Positions 23,460 through 35,069 of a stretch of DNA of 64,000 bases are shown here, piece after piece. Origin of the DNA: Armillaria gallica (Eukaryota > Basidiomycota > Agaricomycetes > Agaricales > Physalacriaceae); NCBI GenBank assembly GCA_037576215.1, contig JBANDB010000002.1, forward strand, positions 6,634,001-6,698,000. Direction: 5' to 3'. How positions within the stretch are numbered: position 1 is the first letter of the stretch; the number at the start of each line of letters is the position of its first letter. Made by a program: the position numbers and the translations under genes. Below the pieces are notes generated by a model that saw only the letters and a program-made list of their open reading frames with translations, did not search any database and had not been told where the DNA came from.

Positions 23460-24126
23460 TGCCAAGAAATCAAACGAAGGAAGAGCTATTGTTTGCGTAC
23501 GCGTCCAGACGAGGAGCGCTTCGAGGCTTTGTATGTAGGCGCATGCTCACAGTCAGATGGAGAGGGCGATCCGAAACTCCGATCACAGCTTCCCTTCTGT
23601 CTCCCACCGTCATCAAGGACTACATCAAAAATCGTCTACGTTCACCTAGCAAAAGCCTCCTCTTCATTGTTCGCTGGTTGTGATCCTCTTTTCACATGTC
23701 CTCTGTCCTTTGTACCCAAGTCAACCTGCCGTTTCTTAATCTACGCGCCGGCCTCCTCCTAACTGTACCAGCTGTCAGTCTTCTTCATACCAACACCTCC
23801 TTCCGATGCATGTTCATGGCTCCGAAAGCAGACGAAAATAAAAGATGCAGCAGAACGCAGAGGATGTCGCTTTTTTCTCAGCAGACGGTCCGTTGCGGGC
23901 CGCGACTGCGAACACCACCCTCATGCCAATCACCAGAAGTCAGTGAAGGAAACGAGTGACATTCGGTGAATGCCAGGGTCACATCACCAGCATCCAGTGT
24001 GTTATGGACGGCTCCAGGGTATGTCTACCATTGTCATCTCGAATGCTGAGCTCGTATTGACGCGACTGTCATCTGTAGTCTGTTCGTCGAGACGAAGAGG
24101 AATTCTTCAACTCTTGTTAGTCGGCA
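23460..24126. other. Short relic and intergenic sequence
   Basis: The plus strand at 23490-23650 is the inverted partner of 13146-13360 (block ALYVGACSQS). The remainder has no supported gene. A 5' region for the DUF3421 fragment may lie near the right end. Confidence 0.35.
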
Positions 24127-24594
24127 ATGTCGTCGGAGCCCTATGATGTTAACCTGGCAATGGCATCCTCTGTCATGATGGGAGAAAAGAACAAGCCCAG
24201 AACAGCACCCAGGATTCCCCAGACGACGCCCCAGATACTTCAGCCCGACTCTGGCTTCCGTTTTTCATTGGATGGATCCTCTCCCTTCCCACGACGGGAT
24301 ATTCTTGGACCACCCCCATGCCGTGATTGGGGTATCAAGCCCATCTATATCGGTTCCGCGATCTTCAATCAAGCGGTTCATCCATGCAAGGTTGGATCTC
24401 ATCAACCTTGCTCAGTCGCCTTCCGCGGCCACGAGATACACTCCGAGGCGCGTTTCGATCCGCTCCCGTTCAATCCCGATAGCATGGAACTTGTACGCAC
24501 GTCTGGAGGACGCGTCCCAGACAGCAAGAGGCCAGCGGGACATAAATCTACATATCACGGCCCGATCCGATCCCCAAAGTATAGCCAACATTAA
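24127..24594 (+). pseudogene. DUF3421-domain fragment
   Basis: The ORF of 155 codons contains KPIYIGSAIFNQAVHPCKVG, then RGHEIHSEARFDPLPFNP and MELVRTSGGRVPDSKRP. This matches the DUF3421 fold, whose members carry a GRYDLLPF-like and a TS.G.IP.GRRP motif. The rest of the domain, which normally follows with an EGGYE..G-type motif and a second half, is missing: after KRP the sequence is unrelated and stops. The N-terminal 60 residues also look non-native. It is best read as a truncated copy between the two segmental duplicates. Confidence 0.55.
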
Positions 24595-24734
24595 ACCTGC
24601 GTAAAGGGACCCTTAACTTGCAGGAGGATGCAAGCAAACTTGCACCCTAAAACCTACCTTGTGCCCGGAAAAAGTACACTCGCGCCCGTCTGATTTATTA
24701 CACGCTATTACGTCCATAGCCATGCACCACGCAA

Positions 24735-24748
24735 GCGTGGTACCACGC
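24735..24748. promoter_or_regulatory. 14-bp perfect palindrome in promoter, copy 2
   Basis: Second copy of GCGTGGTACCACGC, again followed by a near-identical block ending aatttctagtgcc. It lies 433 bp before the Smr start codon. No TATA box follows here, unlike copy 1. Confidence 0.4.
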
Positions 24749-25022
24749 AGGTGTCCACGTTGAATTTCTAGTGCCCTTTGCTACTTACTACTTCTCCTGA
24801 CACACCCACTCAAGTCCTCCCTTCCCTGTTCAGGTAGCGCCTGATCTGTCATTGCAGCCACGTCTTTAAGCTGCTCAGATTCTAGGTTTCCCGAACAACT
24901 GAGTTCTCGGATTCCACTGCTACGCTTTCGGCATCTCTTCATCCTGGTATTCATCCCGGAACCTATCTCATTGCCGGTCTCCCCTCTGCTCAACTCTCAG
25001 TTATCTCTAATCAGAGAGTCCT

Positions 25023-25040
25023 CCCCCCCCCCCCCCCCCC
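25023..25040. repeat. Poly-C tract (18 C)
   Basis: An uninterrupted run of 18 cytosines lies about 140 bp upstream of the Smr start codon. Its length in a read assembly is uncertain. Confidence 0.9.
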
Positions 25041-25180
25041 AACCCAAGAACAAGCATTTGTTCTATCGCATCTCAAATTTCATTCATTGGTTCCATTTGA
25101 ATACTCATTACCATCGCCATTTTTGTCTCGATTCATAGCTTCGCTTAGACCGTCTAGCACGCCAACTCTGCTGCGCCAGC

Positions 25181-26274
25181 ATGTCTATCTTGTCTATCTT
25201 GATGGGGATTCTCGGGACTGCGGTCTTGGTGACGATTGCCTGGTTTTTTGGGGCCAAATTATCCAAAGAATGCAGCAGGTCTGGACAGGATACCCTTCCA
25301 GTTCACCGGCCACAGCAACATCGATCGGTATATCAGCTACTTCCTCGTCCACTGTCTCTATCACAAAGTTATCGACCGTCACCATATACCCCTCCAGTTC
25401 ATCAGCCAGAGCAACATCAACCGGTATCTCAGCCGCCTCCCCATCGACCGCCTCCATCACAATCATCACCGCATAGACCACCATCACCACGTGGACCGCC
25501 AAAACATGAGGTATTGCAGCTTCTTTCACAGTACTTCCCACTCGCTGAAAAGTTTGAAATAGGACGACAACCAGCAAGACCAGCCGAATGAAAACTACGA
25601 CGACCTTCGCGCACGCGCGAATAAGGAAGGGGATGAAATGGCAAGATGCTTCGACGAAAGCCATGAGGCCCAAATGCGCGGGGATCGCGCTGCAGCCAAG
25701 GACCTCTCGAACCAAGGGAAAATTCATAAACAGAAAATGGAACAGCTGCACAAAGAAGCGAGCGACTGCATTTATCTTGGTCAGTGCTATCCACTTTGAC
25801 TCGATGTGAATGCTTATTTTCTCGATAGAAAACAACCGTGTAAGCTGGTTGCGCGTCACGTTCGTTTGGGATACTAATTCTGCTATCCAGTATAGAAATC
25901 CTGGGGAGATTGATCTGCACGGCCTTTATGTCAAAGAAGCTATTGCACGTACAGAAACTGCCCTCGAAGAGGCGAACCTTCGAGGTGACTCTGAAATCAG
26001 GCTTATTGTTGGTACGTGCAGGTCACGCAAAGTCTTCCATTGATGCTGAAGTCTGTTTTGTAGGTAAAGGGTTGCACTCTGAAGGGGGAACAGCAAAAGT
26101 AGGACCAGCTATCAAGGACCTAATGGGCGAGTACGTCGGTGTACATTCTGCAAGTAATCCAAGTTCGGCTAACCTGATTCGTACAGATACCAGTTAGTCG
26201 CAGAGTTTGACCCCTCAAATTCGGGGGTTCTTGTCGTCGAGCTTAATGGACCCACCCCGATCCGCCACCGCTAA
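25181..26274 (+). CDS. Smr-domain protein with N-terminal membrane segment and DUF1771
   Basis: Six exons close in phase: 25181-25510, 25563-25779, 25829-25839, 25891-26011, 26064-26130 and 26187-26274, giving 277 residues. Order: a hydrophobic N-terminal helix (about 4-27, LMGILGTAVLVTIAWFFGA), a Pro/His/Gln-rich linker to about 110, a charged DUF1771-type helical region (about 112-185, LRARANKEGDEMARCFDESH), and a C-terminal Smr domain with the family motifs DLHGL and GKGLHS. Smr domains bind or cleave nucleic acids; in eukaryotes they act in RNA quality control or DNA repair. The membrane segment suggests an ER or mitochondrial location, which is inference. Exon 3 is only 11 nt. The gene is intact although surrounded by duplicated, decaying sequence. 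Confidence 0.88.
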
Positions 26275-26559
26275 CATCTCAATATTTCCCACCATCACTC
26301 CAGCGGCCGGCGTGGACGACGAGCAAGCAATATTGGAGCATAGGAGAGCATGGAAACAATACATCTCTAACTCTACTGCAAAGATATGTACCAGTAGTAT
26401 CTCTCCCATGAAATGTAACTTATACCCACACACTCCCCGGAGAGTAGCCTAAAAATGAACCTGACTTACGAAATGAGTCTCAACTTGAAAGCGTAACATA
26501 AACTCCGTACGATGCTTGGCACCGATCCCGATACATCCCCAGAATGTTACAGGATTACA

Positions 26560-28900
26560 GTCTTGTAGTAACGTATGTTGTCGACACGCTCAGTGTAATC
26601 AACGCTAGATCAATGACACATTTCTGCAGAACGCCTCTAGCGCGCGATGGACATCAATCGCTGGGATCAACCAACGTTCTTGCGGCGGTCAACGTACAAC
26701 CCCCCTCTCTCTACGACAACACCCCTTTTTCACTCCCCGCTGCCCTTACCATCGGGCTGCCCCTCTCATTTGCTTACATTCCTCTTATTTACCTAAGAAA
26801 AGCATTTCTCGTCTGAAGACACGTACACACACGCACAGTAACCCACCCCTCGTCGTCGATCTCTTGATGCAGGAATTCCCTCAACTTGAACGGCGCGCCG
26901 ATGACGCGTCAACACCATGGTTTTGGGTGGAAGTGAGGCTTCATTTTGCAGATAGAGAGATAAGAGGGGCGTGTCCCACGTTCTGTGATACCGTACAGGA
27001 CATCAGTTGGTGAAGACTCTGAAGATTGACCGTGCTGAGGGTAGTCGGCGTCGTAAGGGTTGCAGCCATCGTCACGTTCAGCTCGAAGACGGTGATGTCG
27101 CCTTCGAAAAGCATCCCGCGTTTGCCGTTCTCTCCGACACACCTTAGGCCGGTCTATCTTCCCGAACGTCGGACTTTCCTAAGCTGGCAACTACGCGATG
27201 GTGTCGACCAACAGCTACGTGAGTTGTCCAAAACATCGCTTTTATCTTTCGTTTTGTGACGTTTCTCTCGCCCCAGATCTCCTCTTCTCTTCTATCTGCC
27301 TCCTCGTATTTCAGCTAGTCGAATCGCGCACAGAAACATTAGTATCACTGCTGTGGCTGTTTCTTGTGCTTCCAATTGCAGGGGAACGTCTCAGACCTGC
27401 AGGAGTGATTATTGAGAGTCGACAGGTGTCGGGAATGGTGTATACGGTCTATGCGCGCACGCTGGAGTGGCGAGAAGCATCCGTAGACATGTTCAAGGGT
27501 CTTACCAGGGACATACTGCATTTACCGAGCCAAGGTCAACATTACATTCTGTATTATTAGAACCAACCCGATACATCAGAATCAAAATTGCATATGTAAA
27601 GATAAATGTAAATGAAGAGAATACGTAACACAGAAGAAACGTCCAGTGTAATCGGTAAGCATAGGGAATAAATAATGAGCAAACTAGTAATACACCCAGA
27701 ACAACTCGGTCCACCACGATACGTATGGGGGAAGAAACTGAGCCATAGGAGCTTCATAGCTGTTCTCGTGGGACGCATTGTAGTTGTTTTGCGTATAGCG
27801 ACGGCCTACATCTATCGTTGACAGGTGCTCCAATAGCGCGAAGGAAGCCAAGACAGACGGCTGGGAAACGAGCTACACCGGGCATCCCGGACTCGCCCTC
27901 TCAACCACTAGTCTGTTCACCCAGCGAAAGATTTGTCCATTCGAAGACACCCGTGCTAACAGAAGCTCCCTTCTCTCGTCGAAGTTTTGCGGAGCTTCCT
28001 TGGTTGATACTACATCCAAGCGTAGCGGATCCTCAATTTGAAAGGTGCTCCAGCGGGAAGAGGTGATGGGCTAGGAGGAAGGGAGACATTTCAGGCGGGG
28101 GACCAGTCAGTGGGAAGACGCTTAGCTAGACATTGTGGAAGAGAAAGAAGGGGCAGTTTACGTGTAGAACTTCTGTGGGGTGAATTAGCAAATTCTGAAA
28201 TGTCGTTTTCGGGGAGGTAACTCACGGTGACATGTGGGAAGGCTAGGCAGCTTTGCAAGACGTCCGACTTCTCATGCCAATCCACTATAACACACAGTAT
28301 CAACAAGGCTATCCCTGCGTCCATTACAGAACTCACAAGCTTGGGGTTGGTGAGCACTTCGCCTATCAGAGTCTGCTGTGCGGAACGCTAGGAACGGTCA
28401 TAAGCTTCGGTGGCTTTGTGCTGGGAAGGGTTTGGAATCCTCTTGTAGAGCAGACGCAGAGGGGATATAGAGAGACAGGGATGGTGGTGGTCGAAGCTTG
28501 AAGCGCTTGTTGTATGGAGAGAGGACGGAGTATCTCTTTCACGCTGCCTATATCGTCATATGCCTTGTCGCTGCTTGCCTGGGAAGCTGAGTCTGATATC
28601 TAGGAACATTGAACCACAGCACGTAGTGGGGAGAACGGCGAAACTAGTAGTGTTTGATGGCGAGATGTTCGTCTTGGAAAGTTTCAGCGGTGGGCAGCTG
28701 TCAGTAAACGTTAACTGTGGTAGATGCAGGTAATGTCAATAAAAGAGCTCAGCGAGATGAGAATGGCCGACGTACTCAAGGACGCCGATAGCTCTCCCGT
28801 CTCTCTCTGCGTCTGCAATATGCTCCTAGCTTCCTTTTAGGCCATCCCCTGCACGTTGACGCGTCGAACCATGTCTGAGCATCGTTTAGGTTGATTTTGA
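26560..28900. repeat. Segmental duplication, copy 2 (holds R1 units)
   Basis: Direct partner of 21050-23440. Its right part on the minus strand (about 28090-28360) keeps the R1 block LTNPKLVSSVMDAGIALL open for 88 codons, the best-preserved R1 reading frame in the window, but no start or upstream exon can be joined. Both copies flank the DUF3421 fragment and Smr gene. Confidence 0.65.
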
Positions 28901-29560
28901 AAGCTTGTGGAGTGAAAGAGACTTGATACGAGATTCGGTGCAGTGACCAGAAAGGAAGAGTTGGCAGCTGGTGGCTGTGTAAGCCTTACTCCCTTTCTAC
29001 CTGCGACACCAACCAACACCAGAACATCGATGGCGACGAAGCATACAAAGGACCCGGCCGCCGTCAAATACTAAAGCTCGCCAAATCTCTTCGACATCTG
29101 TCATGGCATCGAAGAATGGAATCAAGTGCATGCCCATCGGTACGGTACGACGAGGAGCAGGAGCAGGGAGAGACGCAAACGGCACTTCCTGACTCACATG
29201 TTCCTCTTGGGCTCATGACAATTGGTGCTTGCCCTCGCATCGAGGAGCTCAGAAGAGCAAGGAACGAAGAGCGACGACGTGGACGTTGGTGTACCGAACG
29301 AAGATTATTTTCGTGCCTGGTCCATCCTGTCATTGCGATGTTTCTGAGTCCTCATTGACGCGTGACGTACGGAAGACGGCTGAGCTGTCTCAGGTGTCGC
29401 TATGCCATCCAGGAGGATGGTCGGAGTTGGTGCATACGGCCATCCGGTACGTGTATCATTTGATTTGCTTTTCTTCTCATTTCCCATTAGTATAGCTACT
29501 GGTCTGATCCTGCATCAACTGCCGACGTCCGAATGTCGATGCGTGGGTACGTTTCATGCC
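28890..29560 (+). pseudogene. Zn2Cys6 regulator relic T1
   Basis: Pieces in several frames match fungal-specific regulators of the type intact at 57.3 kb or their near relatives: LPDSHVPLGL, PNEDYFR and, near 29496, IATGLILHQLPTS (family style: RIATDLNLHQ). They lie in the native order but are separated by stops and frameshifts. The DNA aligns with T2 (32.8 kb) and T3 (51.6 kb), and the shared block continues to about 30060. The zinc cluster is absent. Unlike T2 and T3 no UbiA copy follows; caspase gene C1 begins instead. Confidence 0.5.
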
Positions 29561-29846
29561 TGTTTATCAGTCTAACATTAACGGTTTTCCATAGTTTGGC
29601 CTCAGGCAAATTATCCTGACAACGACACATATTGCACAGTCTTACTGTTCCGACAACCAGGACAACTTGGCGAGTCGTACGGGGTTTACAAACCACAGCC
29701 GGCGATGGTCCTCGTGCACTATTGATAAATATTGTGTGTGCTTTCTTGCTTGAAGTTGCTTCGTTGTACAATACGCTCCGTGTATCGTGTTCGCAATCTG
29801 ATCTGTACGAAAACGTCTTGTTTTACAAGACACGATGCAAGAAATA

Positions 29847-29897
29847 CCGACTCGAGGCCGCTGTATATTTGCGGTTCGATACAAATATCCGAGTCGG
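29847..29897. repeat. Conserved hairpin downstream of T1
   Basis: CCGACTCG and CGAGTCGG close a stem, with an inner ATATTTG/CAAATAT pairing. The same element recurs at 33950-33998 and 52715-52765, and in partial form at 60571-60605, each time 3' of a regulator copy. It could be a shared 3'-UTR or terminator structure. Confidence 0.5.
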
Positions 29898-30201
29898 CAA
29901 GTGTGATTTACATCTCCACTGAGAGGAGGATTTACGGATTTACACCGCTACCGCAAGTGTATTTCATTTTAGTAAGGAAATATCAGGAGCGAATGAATAT
30001 TGCTGTAAAAACTTGTTTAAAAAAATCGAGCTCAGTAGAAAGGCACATACGACGAATCTGAGAATGCAAAGTGCTTGCTCATAAGGGTGGTAATGACAGT
30101 GCAATTTGCATACCGACGATGGACTCTGGGGTAAAAAGGGAACAACGGAAACGTCAAATCAAATTGAAAAGTGTACTACTACTCTGGCAACTGCAGCTGC
30201 A

Positions 30202-32692
30202 TCACGAGGCGCCCCCTCCCTTTGTCTGAACAACTGGAACACACATCGTGTGCCACAGGTGCCTGAGCCTTGAAGCCCTCTGCGTTCGTTGCCCGTCCTG
30301 GTGGATGCCTTTAATGGTGGTTCTGGTGGACCACTTTGTGCAGTTGAGGGATGCGCTTGGTTGCTCACTCCTGCGATCGTCTTCAAAAGGTGAGCTCTGG
30401 ACAACACCCGACAAGTCCATATACTCCGTCGAGAAGAAAAGCTTCAAGAAGCCGACATTGACATCTCGTCCCTCTCTGAGTGTGTATATGCGCGGAACCG
30501 TCCGACTCGCGCCGTACCCGATGGTCAACGATCCATAAGGATGAACAGAAATGTCTGCGTCTTTCTTCGTATATCCCGGCTGATAATATGAACCTGCGAA
30601 GGGAGTCATTAGAGCGGACCGTCAGAATGAGAAAGACGGCTTACTGATGCTCAAATCACTGATATCGAAATAGAACATCCAAACATAAAGAGGTTTCGAC
30701 GTCGTATTGGTGATCTTGAATCCATAGATCGCATCCTCATCAACATCGATCATAATCACACCTTCGACGTTCAGTTCATCGCGATTGGGGTCAGGCGTGG
30801 GGTCAAGAGTTAGAATGTTCAGATTATCGCTATTGGGGTCAGGCATTAGAACCTCATCCAAGTCATCCGTGTATTCCCCGGTCTCTTTAAGCTTCATGCA
30901 TTCGAGGATGACCTTTCCGGTGAGGGGTCTCCGTTTGTTAGAACGGTGAAGGTACCAGTAAAAGTCGGCGGACCTTTGAAGAATGCGGTGGAGGGCTTCC
31001 ACATCATCGATTTTGACATTGTGGAATGGCATGTGTGTTAGCCCACGTTGGCGACAGAACTTATCCATGATCTCGAAACGGACAATGTCACCATCCGCGG
31101 CAACGACTAGATCCGGCGCATCGTCACGGCTCTCCACTAAACGGAATCCCCTCTTTCCTTCGTTGTCACTTTGCATCTCCTTGGCCATCTTCTCAAAGAC
31201 ACCGAGCAACCTTTTGTTGAACTCGATATGAAGGCTAACATCCTGTCCCTCGCCGACTCGGGTTTGCAATGCAAATCCATGAGCCTGAGGAGCAAGGATG
31301 AATCGCTGCGTTTTATCATCGCGCGGGGTGAAATTACACGAGATGAAAGCGGCGGTATTGGCAACAACAACGGTTCCCAGAGCAGATGTCAGGCTGCTAT
31401 CAGCAAAGACAGCGAACTCAGCGTTCTTTGTGATCCCATGGGCCTCGCCGGCTTCCAAAACGTATTGCTCTAGCGTCACGCCAAAGTTACGGTCCTCAGG
31501 TTTGGATGCGCGGATATGGTATATTTCGCGGCGTGGGCTAGCTACCCTGGAACTGAAAAGGTATCGGAATTGGTCACCACCACACTGCAGATCTTGCCTG
31601 TAACAAACAAATCAGTGTTGACAGACTGGGAAATCGCCGCGGGCTTACTCTTCCGGCAGATCTAGATTGTCTATCACATCCTTGTAGGTAAGCTTGTCAA
31701 TCCTGTCTTTGTGTTGCTCTAATACTTCCAACAACGCTGAAGTAAAGACGCCACGTTTACCCTTCTCCGCCTTCCAGGACTCGCGACCATAATCAAGAAT
31801 GACAGTCTGTCGGTGGACATGGTTAGATACCATACGTGATAGAAACGGGTGGGACCTCACGATGTTATCTGACTTTTTATCTGCGATGTCCTGGAGAAGA
31901 TGAGAGAGCCTCACATCTAGGACGCCTTGACCTCGTTTGATCTCGTCCGACCCTCCCTCGATAAAGTCGTGTGGAACCAGCATTTGCATCTTCCCGTCAG
32001 CACTGCCAGTGGGCCATCCTGGAGGCGCTGTCACATCGGCTTCATGCCCTGCATAGAAGATGAGAATCGGGTCGTCCCTCTTGATCGCCGGATTGTCCCC
32101 AAGGTTCTTAATCTCTTCCTCGATGGTAACTCTCGTGGCTTCCTTGTTGCGAAGATTCTTGATCTGGTACTCTGGAACGCGGAGGTTCTTTTGTAAAAAA
32201 TCGTTGACAGCATCAGCATCGGCAACAGCACCAGTCAGATCATGCAGGTCCGGGTCAGCATACTCATCGATGCCGATAACCAGTGCAAATAGGGGCGGGG
32301 TAGGCCTAACAATCATGTAATCAGTGCGAAAATCCTGGGACGCGAAATATGATATACGAACTGTTTAATAGGAGTACACTGAGGAGGACTATGAAGCACA
32401 GAGTCATTATAGTGTATTCATATGGATGGGGATCAACGTACGGCTGAGGAGATGGAAGTGTTTCCTTCGCTGGACTATCTGTGGCAGCCTGAGGCCTGTA
32501 GTCCTTGTAAGTGGGCTTGTCGATGCCCTGATCATTCCCTGAGGGCGATGGGCTAAAGAGTCTGCGGGTGTGATCGCTAGGCAGCCTGTGGACGCGGTCG
32601 TCGTCACGGTTGCGCTTCGGTCTTGATGGGTGCGACGGCCGTGATCGCCTACTCAGTTCGCAGTGGATAGGGCCCATCTCATTAATAAACAC
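30202..32692 (-). CDS. Caspase-like protein C1, catalytic Cys deleted (pseudoprotease)
   Basis: Five exons close in phase: 32358-32692, 31861-32305, 31649-31806, 30645-31597 and 30202-30593, 760 residues. The N-terminal 90 residues are basic and proline-rich, followed by one membrane helix (TIMTLCFIVLLSVLLLN), then a p20-like domain starting PLFALVIGIDEY. The His site reads FYAGHEAD (family FYAGHGAE). Where relatives have DCCHSG, C1 reads LDYGRES and jumps to KRGVFTSALL: exon 3 is exactly 189 nt shorter than in C2, C3 and C5, an in-frame loss of 63 codons including the nucleophile. The C-terminal module is complete and carries two DPNSDNLN-type repeats. The gene cannot be an active protease but stays open, so it may be a regulatory decoy or a recent pseudogene. 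The promoter seen in C3-C5 is replaced by a foldback element. Confidence 0.7.
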
Positions 32693-32712
32693 CTGTAATT
32701 ACAAGGTAAAGA

Positions 32713-32815
32713 TTAGGCTCGTGACCAGCTCGCTTCTCCGAGCAATCTCCTCGGAGGGCATAATTTAAATCATAAGGTCCTAGCCGCGTGCGAAGCGAGC
32801 TGGTCACGAGCCTAA
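32713..32815. repeat. Foldback element with 24-bp perfect inverted ends
   Basis: TTAGGCTCGTGACCAGCTCG onward at 32713-32736 is exactly inverted at 32792-32815. An inner short stem (ctccgag/ctcggag) lies inside. The element sits at the junction between the C1 N-terminal exon and the regulator relic T2. No clear target duplication was seen. Confidence 0.7.
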
Positions 32816-33600
32816 CCAGAACATCGATGTCCTTGTGGACGAAGCATACAAAGACCTAGCCGCCGTCAAACACTAAAGCTCGTCAAGTCTCTTCGCCATC
32901 TCTCACGACATCGAACGAAGGAATCAAGTGTGTGCCCATTGGTCGATGAGGAACAAGAGTAGGAGGAGACGCAGACGGCACTTCTTGACTCACATGTTCT
33001 TCTTGGGCTCATGAAGAATTTATGCTTGCCATCACATCGGTCGTGAGGAACTCAGAAGAGCAAGGAAAGAAGAGCGACGATGTGGACATTGGTATGTCGA
33101 ATGAGAATCATTTTCATCCCTGGTATGTCTTGCCATTGCGTCGTGCGATGTCTCAGGCGGCGCTGTGCCAGCCAGGAGGATGGTCTGGCGATCCGTATCA
33201 CTTGATTCCTTCTCTCATTGTCCCAATGGTATCGCCATTGGTCTGAACTTGCATCAACTACCAACGTCCGAATGAGAAGCTGTAGTGCGAGATTCTCAAC
33301 CAGATCCCTGTGGCAAATCTGCTTCGATCGCGGCTGCTCGCCGCGGCGAGTCAACGGACTGGTATAAAGTTCCTCTACAACATCGACTACGATGTGCATA
33401 GGTGCAGACATCCTGCACTGCGGCAAGGTTCCATGATGAGATTTTCGCGGAGGATAGCTGATTGAGGAGCTTGGGAGCCGGAGGTGTTCAAAGAGGAAGG
33501 GAGAGGTGGCTCTATTCTATTCCCGACTGGCTCGTTTGGATTTCAGCGGGCATTCCTTACAAGCGGGCGACGATCTGTTCTTTAAAAGGGTTCGTACCCC
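32816..33600 (+). pseudogene. Zn2Cys6 regulator relic T2
   Basis: Aligned with T1 and T3. Readable family blocks in order are DEAYKDLAAVKH, SNENHFHPW, AIGLNLHQLPTSE (about 33235) and then REILNQIPVWQICFD and a WYK..LYNIDYDV-like block near 33360, in different frames. Stops and frameshifts separate them. It begins abruptly at the right arm of the foldback element and lacks the zinc cluster. The UbiA copy A lies downstream in the opposite orientation. Confidence 0.5.
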
Positions 33601-33949
33601 GTTAGTTTCTTTCGCAACTAATGCTCACACAGTCTCTAGCATCCGCCAAGACGATGATCAGGGTGCATGAATGACCGGCGTTGATATACTGTTGTCGATT
33701 CAGGCACTCAAGAACATTGAGTATTGGCAGGGAATGTCGATGTGTGGGTACGTTTCACGCCTGTTTGTCAGGCCTTTTTCCTTAGTTTTCGCCCTAGGCA
33801 AATTGTCCTGTCAACGACACATACCCATGCACTAATGATAAATATCCTGTGTGCTTTCTTGCTTCGTTCTGTGCGATGCGCTCCATGTATCGTTGTTGTA
33901 ATCTGATCTGTAAAGAAAACGTGCTACTTGACAGGACACGATGCGATAA

Positions 33950-33998
33950 CGACTCGGGGCCGTTGCAGATTTGCGGTCCGATACAGATATTCGAGTCG
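33950..33998. repeat. Conserved hairpin downstream of T2
   Basis: Second copy of the CGACTCG...CGAGTCG hairpin between the regulator relic and its facing UbiA pseudogene. Confidence 0.5.
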
Positions 33999-34119
33999 GC
34001 AAGCGAGATTGACATCTCCATTGAGAGGAGGATTTACGTCGCTACCGTAATTTGGTAAGGAAATATCAAGAGTGAATAAATATTGTTAAGTGAACAGTAC
34101 AGTCGTATGTGATACTAGT

Positions 34120-35045
34120 TTACAGAGGGATTCCTTCTACGGCCCTGTGGACAACAGCATCGACAACTAATCCAGCGAGTATGAGATTGCCAATAGTGGG
34201 TGTGTGCAAGAAAAATTTCATACACTGCCTCGGCTTGTCGATATCGGTCACAATGAGCTCCTTCCAAGAACGAACGCCGGAAGCGCCACGGAAACGTGGT
34301 AGGCAATTCCCTGCTCGTTGAGGTAACCGGCCCATGTCATCAACCCTGCGAACCCGATAGTGGTAGCGGAACAGATCGTGGTCGTGTGTTTGCCACACAG
34401 GATGGCGAGCGACTTCATGCCAATCTTCACATCATCCACCTTGTCCTGGTGCTGATACACAGTCTCGTACGTGATCGTCCACATCGTCGCACCGAGATAA
34501 GCAGCAGTGAGGGCATGGTAGGGAATTACACACTCAGGTGCGAGATCGGCCCATCCCATTTAGACACCAATGTTGAACATCAAACGCTGAGAGTGACGAT
34601 AAGAACCAAGAATTTAAGGTGTTGAACGATTCTACTCACCAAAGGAACAGGCGCAAAGTACATCCAGCGCTTGCAAGTGGGGTATAGCACGTACAACGGC
34701 CACACATACATGGAAATACGCAGACTGAATGGAAGAGCGAGGTTATCATAAGAAATCAATGTCAGAGCGAGAATGCTTACGCGTCGGGGCTCAGAACCTT
34801 GTACTTAAGCCAAAAAGACACCTATCTGGAGAGCGAAGAACAACCAGGCACGCTTACTGATAGCACCTCTCGAGAGTGCCCGATTCTTCGCGTTCGCATC
34901 AATATCATAGTCAAGCATATCGTCGATAGTCATGATCTGAGATCAAAGATGAGATGAGAAAGATGGATGTGGCCCCAAGCATGTGATGCCGATGCAGAGG
35001 AAAAAGTAGATGACAGCTCGGGTAGAACCCTGTTCGAGTGGCTGT
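34120..35045 (-). pseudogene. UbiA prenyltransferase copy A, broken
   Basis: The minus strand encodes UbiA-family pieces: TIDDMLDYDIDA (first Asp-rich motif), a block equivalent to PTCKRWMYFAPIPL in copy D, and the second motif YQHQDKVDDVKIGMKS. It is broken three ways: a four-residue loss in the first motif region (VERT missing), a TAA plus frameshift at about 34808, and a one-base loss at about 34262 that moves the last 45 residues (VTDIDK...GIPL) to another frame. Its 5' end is cut off beside MITE 2. UbiA enzymes are multi-pass membrane proteins that attach isoprenyl chains to aromatic acceptors. Confidence 0.75.
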
Positions 35046-35069
35046 GCCAGTCCTTTCTTACCATCTTCA

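Noticed and set aside
25194..25859. 221-codon ORF on the minus strand opposite the Smr gene
   Set aside because: It is the antisense shadow of the Smr exons and introns; the plus-strand model has clean splice phases and conserved motifs.
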